Shown here: piece by piece, positions 55,601 to 64,000 of the stretch
Layout of the letters: each line of letters starts with the position of its first letter
Position numbering within the stretch: position 1 is the first letter of the stretch
DNA from: Papilionanthe hookeriana x Papilionanthe teres
Taxonomy: Eukaryota > Streptophyta > Magnoliopsida > Asparagales > Orchidaceae
Direction: 5' to 3'
Assembly: GCA_022702705.1 (NCBI GenBank)
Contig: JAKZJZ010000071.1
Span: 1-64,000 of the forward strand
DNA: 64,000 bases
Made by a program: the position numbers and the translations under genes
The notes under the pieces: generated by a model
Databases searched by the model: none
What the model was told of the DNA's origin: nothing
What the model saw: the letters and a program-made list of their open reading frames with translations, nothing else

Positions 55601-57032
55601 GGTTGGATTTGAATTCTTTTGGTGAATGGGCCGATGTAGGTCGAATTGGGCTAACTTGGGCCAATGTTGGGCTAGGGTTGAAATTGATGTAAAATAAATA
55701 TTAAGAAATGTTTATGGGAGTGTTTCAAAGAGGTTTTGGCTTTGGTTGGGTTTTAATTTTGGGGTTTGGGCCTATTTGGGTTAGATTTGGGTTTAGGTCG
55801 AAATTGGGCTTTTTGATTTTGGGTTGAATTTGAGTGGGGTTTGGGTCAAAATCTTGGGCAAATCATGTTAGTGTTTTGTTTATGAGGATGTTAAGGAAGG
55901 TTTAGAAAAGATTTGGGGTTAATTGGAGTTGAATTGGGTTAGTTTGGGCTAAGTTTGGGTCATGGGTCCAAATTTGGGCTTTAAGGCCCAAAGTGAAATT
56001 GGATCCAAATGTCAATCAAATTGGACTTGGATTTGGTCTAAATTGGTATTGGGAATGTTGAATTGAAGTTTAGAATTGAATTGGACCAAAATTGGGGTCA
56101 ATTGGGTATGTTTGGTTTGACATTGGGTCCACTTTGGGTTAAAATGGGTCGATTTGGGGGTTTTGACAAAAGTAGGGTAAATTGACAAAATTGGCCCATG
56201 GTGTAGTTGGACAAAATGAAATTGGGAATATTTGGGATTTTCTGGAATTTTCTGGGAATTTTCTGAATTTTTGGATTTTTAGGCCAGAAGGGTATTTTGG
56301 GTATTTGGAGGGTATTGGGGGGTTTTCTTGGAATTTTTGGTATTTTTGGGTATGGATGATCAATTTGAGTGATGTGGAGGTGTTTGGGATTGATTTTGGA
56401 AAATTTTAGGTAATTTGGAGATTTTGCAAAAATTTGGGTAATTCGAGGGTTTTGGGTAGGTTTAGTAGGTGTAGGGTCCAGGGGTCAAAAATTGAAAATT
56501 TGGGAAATTGAAGATTGGGTGAATTTGGGTGGGGTGAAATCATTTTGGTTGAGCCATGAAGCCATTTCAAGCCCATATGAGCCATGAAAGGACTCATTTG
56601 AGGCATTCATTATGTTGTTCCTAACCCTCTTAGCTGAGGGCTTAGGGGTTAAGGACCATCCATGTGAATCACCCACATGAGTCGGGAGGTTAAGTTGGGT
56701 ATGGGTGTGGTTTTAGGAAGTGTGTGGAAATGTAGTGTGTAAGTGTAATGTAAGTGTCGGCCCCTTCATCGGACCAGGGCCGCCGAGGCGATCTAAGGCC
56801 GAAGAGTCCTATAGGAACTCATCCTTTAAACTTCCATATTTGATTTCAACCCTCTAGGTGATTAGGGGTCTATAGTCAAGTTTGTGGAGTTTGCGGGGAG
56901 TTTAGAAGTGGTTTGAATTTCTAAAAGGCGGGTCCCGATTCTAGTCCTCTAAGATAGTCGAAGGAAAAGCCTGAGGCTAGATCTAAGCACTAAAAAGAAG
57001 AAGGGAAGACCTCATCAAAAATGAGGTCAACA
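49637..57032 (-). repeat. 5' LTR of element B
   Basis: 7,396 bp on the minus strand, starting TGTTGACC at 57032 and ending GCCGACA at 49637. Same layout as the LTR of A, with TATA-like box at 54656-54664 (reverse complement) and the TTAAA tract at about 51690-52090. It ends at the upstream of the two GCCGACA motifs; the downstream one (49593-49599) therefore lies in the leader of B. Confidence 0.9.
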
Positions 57033-57037
57033 ACGCC
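57033..57037. repeat. Right target-site duplication of element B (ACGCC)
   Basis: Partner of 1449-1453, directly after the TGTTGACC terminus of B; followed by ORF1 sequence of C. Confidence 0.65.
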
Positions 57038-58026
57038 AATAGGCTGATTTTCTCCTTCACCAAGCTGATTTGGACTTCAGCTGTCTATAAGGATGAGTCT
57101 GCTCGATAATGGGATCATCCGATTCGGACAAGGATTTGAAAACACGAATGTCAAAATCACCGACGTCTCCCTCTTTGCTCTGACGAACAAGGTATCTACG
57201 AGCTGAGAAGCGTCGCTCGAGTTCAACCTTAGGTCGACCCAAGAGTTTCCTCCTCTGCGAAGGATCCCGGTCGAGAGGAATACTACTTGTCCGCTGAGAG
57301 GACATGTTCTTACTACCCCCATTCGGTCTAGTTGTTTCGCTACTTACCTCGACTTATCGCCAAATTAAAGGGAAAGAAATTCGAGATTATGTGTAAACCC
57401 GTTACTGTGGAGGGTACGGATCTTCTCGTAAGACATTACGTATTTCGAAATCGGGTCCAAGTCAAAGATGCCATCATCGACAAGGACCCAAGAAGAAACA
57501 TAAGTAGAAGGATCGCCGCAGAAGCCGTAACTTCTTGAAATTGCTTTCTGGAGGAAATCCCGGAATCTGCTGAATATACACACGTTGCCAGAATATACAC
57601 CGTCGCCGAATATACACCACCGCTCGACTACATACCACTTTTGGGAGGAAGCGAGTTCCATCCCCTCTCGCCGCAGAGGACGAGGAAAATGTTCGCAAGA
57701 TTCGTTGCCGCATTGCCTCGACCCGCATACTACGACGATAGCCGCAAGAAGAGGACTAGAACTACGCCGTTGCTCGGCAATGAACTTTGGTAGAAAAGTT
57801 AGCAAAGAAGGAAAGCTGCCAGTATCGAGATTCTACGGAGAATAGAGCGGGTGCCAGTCAAATCCGTCTTGGGCCCTGAGTAGAACCCGCCGTCATGACG
57901 AAAAGTCGAAAAGAATGAAGGCTAGTCCGCCTGTCATCGTCTCAGGATTACAGATTAGGGAGGATACGACCTTCCAGCATTTGGCTGACGGACCATCTGG
58001 TCCTAGACCTTCTGCTGCTAGAAGGT
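57038..58026 (+). CDS. ORF1 of element C, continued and interrupted by D
   Basis: Homologous to 22760-23719 of A (FSFTK..., KVSTS..., then YIPLLGGSEFHP in shifted frame). Many shifts, mostly where A or B show CAG/CTG or CG variants. Cut at 58026 by the LTR of D. Confidence 0.65.
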
Positions 58027-61000
58027 GTTGACCTCATTTTTGATGAGGTCTTCCCTTCTTCTTTTTAGTGCTTAGGATCTAGCCTTAGGCTTTTCCTTTG
58101 ACTATCTTAGAAGACTAGAATTGGGACCCGCCTTTTAGAAATTCAAACCACTTCTAAACTCCCTGCAAACTCCACAAACTTGACCATAGACCCCTAATCA
58201 CCTAGAGGGTTGAAATCAAATGTGGAAGTTTAAAGGATGAGTTCTATAGGACTCTTTGGCCTTAGGAGCACTACTGAGTGGCTCAGTCGATGAAGGGGCT
58301 GACTTACATTACACTTACACACTACATTTCCACACACTTCCTAAAACCACACCCATACCCAACTTAACCTCCCGACTCATGTAGGTGATTCACATGGATG
58401 GTCCTTAACCCCAAGCCCTTGGCTAGAGGGTTAGGAACAACATAGTGAATGCCTCGAAATGAGTCCTCTCATGGCTCATATGGGCTTGAAATGGCTTCAT
58501 GGCTCAACCAAAATGATTTCTTTCCACCTAAATTCACCCAATCTTCAATTTCCCAAATTTTCGATTTTTGACCCACGAGACCCTACACTACTTAAACTAC
58601 CCAAAACCGCTGAAATTACCCAATTTTTGCAAAATTTCCAAATTACCTAAAATTTTCCAAAATCAATCCCAAACACCTCCACATCACTCAAATTGATCAT
58701 CCATACCCAAAAATACCAAAAATTCCAAGAAAACCCCCCAATACCCTCCAAATACCCAAAATACCCTTCTTGGCCTAAAAATCCAAAAATTCAGAAAATT
58801 CCCAGAAAATTCCAGAAAATCCCAAATATTCCCAATTTCATTTTGTCCAACTACACCATGGGCCAATTTTGTCAATTTACCCTACTTTTGTCAAAACCCC
58901 CAAATTGACCCATTTTAACCCAAAGTGGACCCGATGTCAAACCAAACATACCCAATTGACCCCAATTTTGGTCCAATTCAATTCTAAACTTCAATTCAAC
59001 ATTCCCAATACCAATTTAGACCAAATCCAAGTCAATTTGATTGACATTTGGATCCAATTTCACTTTGGGCCTTAAAGCCGAAATTTGGACCCATGACCCG
59101 AACTTAGCCCAAACTAACCCAATTCAACTCCAATTAACCCCAAATCTTTTCTAAACCTTCCTTAACATCCTCATAAACAAAACACTAACATGATTTGCCC
59201 AAGATTTTGACCCAAACCCCACTCAAATTCAACCCAAAATCAAAAAGCCCAATTTTGACCTAAACCCAAATCTAACCCAAATAGGCCCAAACCTCAAAAT
59301 TAAAACCCAACCAAAGCCAAAACCTCTTTGAAACACTCCCATAAACATTTCTTAATATTTATTTTACATCAATTTCAACCCTAGCCCAACATTGGCCCAA
59401 GTTAGCCCAATTTGACCTACATTGGCCCATTCACGAAAGAATTGAATCCAACCCGATTCAAGTCCAAACTACCCCAAATTTGCTTCAAGTCACTCATGAC
59501 ACATCCATGAGCTAAACCCAATAATTATTTGGCCCAACCTCTTTACAAAATTTCATCCCAAAATCCATTTTAAAATTCGAGAGCCCACTTTCCTAATCCA
59601 TCTTAAAAGCATCTAAAACCCTTTCAAAAAAAGCCCAAAATTCTTCCAAGGCCCATATGACATTTCCCCTCATCATACTTTCAATTAAAATCATCCCTAA
59701 GTCCTAAATTCATCATCAAATAATTCCAAATCAAGCCTCATGCCAAATCACCCCTAAATACCAAAATTTTCCTTAAATCCATTTCCATGAAATTGACTTT
59801 ACTTTTCCCGAAGCCAAATGGAGCCATGGAGCCATGCATAAGCCATATGCAAGCCATGAGAGCCTCTTTACATGTCACCATGCCATTTTGGGCAAAAGGA
59901 GGAGGCTCTTTCCTTAATTCCTAAAGGTGATTAACCACTTCCATGTTTCAACTAAACCATGCTTAAGCTTCAATTGTGCTTGGATTGTGACTTGACCCCA
60001 CTAATCAAGCTGATCCAAATCACTTTCTCCTCGGCCTAAACCAGGCCTTGGGTGGTGCACCTAGCCCAAATGGGTGGGTTGACCCATTTAGGTCCAAATC
60101 TAGCCATGCCCCATTCCACTTTGGATCAAAGCCTTTACACATGTCCATGGCCGATTGATTGCACAAACCTCCGGCCACCGACCCACGACCTTGAGGGTGA
60201 CCCATGCACAGCCGGCCGGCCACCGGGCCGCCGGGAAAACACCATGGCCGAGAGCTCGCATGTGAGCCAACATTGAAATTCTCACTTGCTTGAGCTGCCC
60301 CATCCCAGTGGTCACCATGGGCGATCTTCTCCTCACCGAGCGGCTGATCCCGAGCCCTAACTCCCCACGGGAGGCCTTCCACCCTCTCTATTCAAACCCC
60401 TCACCCTCTCGGCCAAAGGAGAGCCGAGCACAAACCCTGCCGAAACTGCGCCAAAATTGTTCCAAACCCTTCACCATCCTTAGAGCGAGTTGATCCCAGG
60501 TGTCGATTTGCCACAATCCCTGTCGACGAGCCCGATTTCTCGGCGAAATTCCACCAAAACCGGGACACTTTGCCACGGTGAGCCAATCCTCGAATTGGCT
60601 GGTCCTACACCTTCATCTGGACCGAGAGGAGAAGTTTCCCGCTGAAAGCCCCATCTCCGGAGCCACCCGGTTGCTCCGGCCTCCAAGCTTTGTGATCGGG
60701 CTGTGGTCGACTTCATAGCCAGGCGATTCACCGAGACCGGGAGACTTCATGCGGAGCTTGCGGGACCCGATCGAAGGTGCAACAACTCTCGGATTGAAGC
60801 CACACTTCTACGAGCTAAGGTATGAGTTAACTATTCATCCCGAGCTTCGGAGATTCTCCATTTCAAATGCCTTAGTTTCGATGCATGTTAGCCGTATAGA
60901 TGTGTTCGTCTCTTGAGACGAATCCGTAGAGCATAAGAACATGAAAATCCATTGAGAATCGAGTGAGATCTTAGGGATTTAGTGTGGACGGCTCTCGGGT

Positions 61001-64000
61001 GAGAACACTTGGGGACGATGAACGGATGCGCGTCCATTCGATACACGCGCGCACGGACGGCCGGGATTGCGTCGGACCGAGGAGACGGTACGAGAACCGC
61101 GGGGCCGGGCTGGCGACTCGGATGGCGGCGTCGAATGGGAGCGCGACACGCGGCGTTTCGGAGGCTGCCGAGGTTGACGCGGCGCCGCGTGGATAAATAG
61201 AAAATTAGGGTATTTTTCTATTTATTTAATTCCCTAAACTTCAAAAATTCATATCTCTGTGTAGAAAAATCACAAAAATAAAATAAAAATACCCTCTTGC
61301 TCAGTGAACAGAGGAGAATAATGTGGAAAAGAAATCATTTAATTTAATTAAGTATTTTATTTTTTATGATTTATTTACTCTCTGCATACATTTAATTCTC
61401 CATGCATGTATACAATTCACCATGGCATGAGACCATAGGGCTTTTGAAGCCTCTGAACTTGGGAACATTCCCTGAATTTTCCAAGGTCAGAGGCCATCTC
61501 TGTGAAAAGTTATTTATTTTTCAAATGCATGTTGTCTGTTTTGAGTATTTTAATTCCAATAATTAGCATGTTGTGAAATAAATTCTAGAAATATTTGGTG
61601 ATGTTCCTTATGACCGAGAGAACTGCTAGGAAAAATAGGACTTGAGTTAATTCACTCAGATTAACCACTAATTGGCTTAAACACCTAAAATAGGTCTTTA
61701 ATTAATTAGAGTTAACCAGGCATCAAATTGACTTGAAATCAATTCTCCACTGACCTTTAGGATCAGAGGAATCCACCATAAAAATTTGAAGTCGATTGGA
61801 CTTGGTTAGCCCCACTAATTGGGTTGATTAAGCCACTTAGCCATTTTAAACTTTAAAAATTCATAACTTTTAAAATATTTTTTAAAAATTCACCAAATTG
61901 GTTTTGGAGCCTCTCTGATATCAGGGGAACCCAAGAAAATTAAAATTTCAATTTTCTAAAAAAGTTGATTTTTAATAATATTTTAATATTTTTAATAATT
62001 AAAAAATAATAAAAATCACAAAAATAATAAAATTCACCAAAATGTCACATTTTGAATTTTAATCACTTAGGAACAAATCCCACATTTTTCCTAAGTCTAT
62101 TTAGTGAGATATTAAATTTTAAAGCCCTAGGGTAATTTTAAAATTAAAAAAATGTATTTTCTAGCATTTTCACTAAAATAATTATTATAAATCATAGAAA
62201 AATCAGAAAATTGCAAAATTTGTTTCTCTGGTTTCCTTAATATCAGAGAGATTTTTGAAAAATATAAAATCCATTTTTCAACATTTATCTTATTTTTAAA
62301 TTAATTAACACTCCAAAACTCAAAATAATTATAATAAATAATAATATAATTCAAAAAATCACCAAAATTGGTCCAAGTGCTTCTCTGGTCATTAGGAATG
62401 TCCCCTAATTTTCTTAAGGACAGAAACTTTTCCCTTGGTCATGTTATCAAATTTTCCTTGAAAATCTCTATTTTTCACCAAAAATAATTATATAAATAAA
62501 TTAAATACAGAAAAATCACATTTTCTCCTCTCATGTCTTTATTGACATATGAGTAAAGTCACATAAAAATTTCAAGTTCATTTGAGTTCAATTTAGTGAG
62601 TTATGAAATTATTAAGCTTAAAGGGTAAAATGGTAATTAAAATCTTTAATCCTTAATTAAAACTTTAGGTTTAATAAAAAATCAACAAGTAAAATATTTG
62701 ATCCTAATCTGATTTGGATGATTGAAATTTAAATAATTAAAGGGTAGAAACCCATTAAATAATTTTAAAATGATTAAACTTTAATTAAATAATAGATTAA
62801 ATTTGGAAGAATAATAAAATTGGAATTATTAAAATAAGGGATCTTTATTAGGAAGAGATTTATTCTTTAATTTAAAAATCCCTAAATTAATTATATCAAC
62901 TAATACTCAATTTTTAATTAAAATGATAACTCAAATTTAAAATATTAAAAGACTTAATTTCAATTAAAATTAAAAATAAAGTAAATTAAAGATAAATTAA
63001 ATTAAGATTAAATTTAAAAATTAAATTAAATTAAATTAATTAATAATTAAATTAAATTAAAAATTAAACAATTAAATTAAATTAAATTAAATAATTAAAT
63101 TAAATTAAATTAAATCAAACAATTAAATTAAATTAAATTAAAATTAAATTAAATTAAATTAAACAATTAAATTAAATTAAATTAAATAATTAAAATTAAA
63201 TTAAATTAAATTAAATAATTAAATTAAAGTTAAATCAAATCAAATTAATTAAACACCAAATCAAATTAAATTGAATTATGTTAAACTAAATTAAAACTCG
63301 ATTAAATTAAGTTAAATTAAATATAACATCACCTAAGACATAAAAGAAATTAAATATAAAACAACTTGAACACTTATTCCGAATTTAAACTCTTTAACTT
63401 AAACCAAATCATTTGAATACTTAACTTGCCCTTGAAAGCTTTAGTTATTATAACTCCTAAATGAAACATTAAATGGAGTGTTACTTCACTCATAGGATAT
63501 TCGAATGTCCTAGATTCAGTCGAAGCGAGTTAACAAGACTTGAAAACCTCGGACGATCGATTCATTTATATAATTAAATTCATTTGGACTTAAAGCAATC
63601 CTAGAAATATTGAAAAGATGTTTAAGATCCTTCTTAAGCACTTTCTCGATATGATAGGATATTTATAAGAACGATTGAATTTGATTATTCTTTGATGAAG
63701 AAAATCGTCCTTAAACAAAACACAAAAGAACCTAGACGTCATAGGAAATGACTAGCTATAGGATTAGGAATTTGGTAGAAAACCATAACCTTTCCCTTAG
63801 CTTTACCTAGGAACTTGCTTAAATATTCTAATTGTGTTTTAAGTGCGGCTTGGGATGACGGGAAGACCCTCAGGGTACGCTTTTATTTTATTGCGATTTA
63901 CTTTCTTGCAATTTACATTATTGCGATTTACTTTGTTGCAAATTGCGTTTACTTTTCTTGCATGATAAAACAAGCTGTTGCATGAAAACTCACACCTTTA
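58027..64000 (+). mobile_element. Element D: 5974 bp of an LTR, cut by window end
   Basis: Starts with the family LTR terminus TGTTGACC and is colinear with 14716 to about 20780 of the 5' LTR of A. It carries the terminal hairpin, the AGCCCA-rich field, the E-box palindrome, the GC-rich block, the second TATA-like hairpin, the TTAAA low-complexity tract and part of the 14-bp repeats. Whether it is the 5' LTR of a full element or a solo LTR cannot be seen. The five bases before it are GAAGG (58022-58026), which should recur after its far end. Confidence 0.88.

Larger units (their letters stand above)
1454..57032 (-). mobile_element. Element B: near-complete Tat/Ogre-type retrotransposon, split by element A
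   Basis: B runs on the minus strand from 57032 down to 1454, interrupted by A and its target duplication at 14711-42762; without these it is about 27.5 kb. Its LTRs are complement(49637-57032), 7,396 bp, and complement(1454-8845), 7,392 bp. The flanks read ACCCC (1449-1453) and ACGCC (57033-57037), a 5-bp target duplication with one mismatch. B has every domain of A in the same order, including the ALKBH ORF and the 3' tandem repeats. It sits in the first codons of the core ORF1 of element C. Its LTR ends 44-58 bp earlier than that of A, at an upstream GCCGACA. Confidence 0.92.
57033..58026 (+). mobile_element. Element C, right part: ORF1 segment between B and D
   Basis: The sequence after B continues ORF1 of element C and is colinear with about 22755-23719 of element A. 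It stops exactly where another LTR begins with TGTTGACC, so D is inserted in C. The rest of C (gag, pol, ALKBH ORF, 3' LTR) should lie beyond D outside the window. Confidence 0.85.

Noticed and set aside
58027..64000. D as the 3' LTR of element C
   Set aside because: It starts in the middle of ORF1, without gag, pol, repeats or PPT before it; an insertion into C explains the exact TGTTGACC junction better, although a deletion cannot be fully excluded.

Overview
The window is plant nuclear DNA made entirely of LTR retrotransposons. I see no independent host gene, rRNA, tRNA gene or CRISPR array. All pieces belong to one family of Ty3/gypsy elements of the Tat/Ogre type. The evidence is very long LTRs (about 7.4-7.5 kb), a primer-binding site of the tRNA-Arg-like kind described for Ogre, an extra ORF1 before gag, a probable intron between protease and reverse transcriptase, two RNase H domains (the second archaeal-like), integrase, another ORF after integrase, and a tandem-repeat array just before the 3' LTR. 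The host is a plant, probably one with a large repeat-rich genome; I cannot name the species.

Layout: at least four copies are nested. Element A (+ strand, 14716-42757, 28,042 bp) is complete: LTRs 14716-22222 and 35250-42757, flanked by the 5-bp target duplication ACGAG (14711-14715, 42758-42762). A lies inside the RNase H region of element B (- strand, 1454-57032; about 27.5 kb without A; LTRs 49637-57032 and 1454-8845). B in turn lies near the start of ORF1 of element C (+ strand; visible parts 1-1453 and 57033-58026). A further LTR, D (+ strand, 58027 to window end), lies inside ORF1 of C.

Internal order in A and B: LTR, PBS, structured leader, ORF1, gag (coiled coil, capsid, CHHC zinc knuckle), protease, RG-rich linker, predicted phase-0 intron of 119/120 nt, reverse transcriptase, RNase H, archaeal-type RNase H, integrase with a GPF module, ALKBH ORF, array of about 83-88 bp repeats, polypurine tract, LTR.

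Main discovery candidate: the ORF after integrase encodes a plant ALKBH9/ALKBH10-like 2-oxoglutarate/Fe(II) dioxygenase, the family of plant RNA m6A demethylases. It is present at the same place in both complete elements and keeps the HxD iron-binding motif. A strong 3' splice site lies just before its ATG, and a strong, conserved 5' splice donor lies in the LTR downstream of a TATA-like box. This suggests expression from a spliced subgenomic mRNA, as for retroviral env. The inferred role is removal of m6A from the element's own RNA.

Caution: most ORFs are broken by 1-2 base shifts as written. Comparing A, B and C shows that many shifts fall at CAG/CTG sites and differ between copies (CAG read as CGG, CGAG, CG or CAGT). 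That looks like base-calling or polishing error at CHG-methylated sites, so the elements may be more intact than they look.
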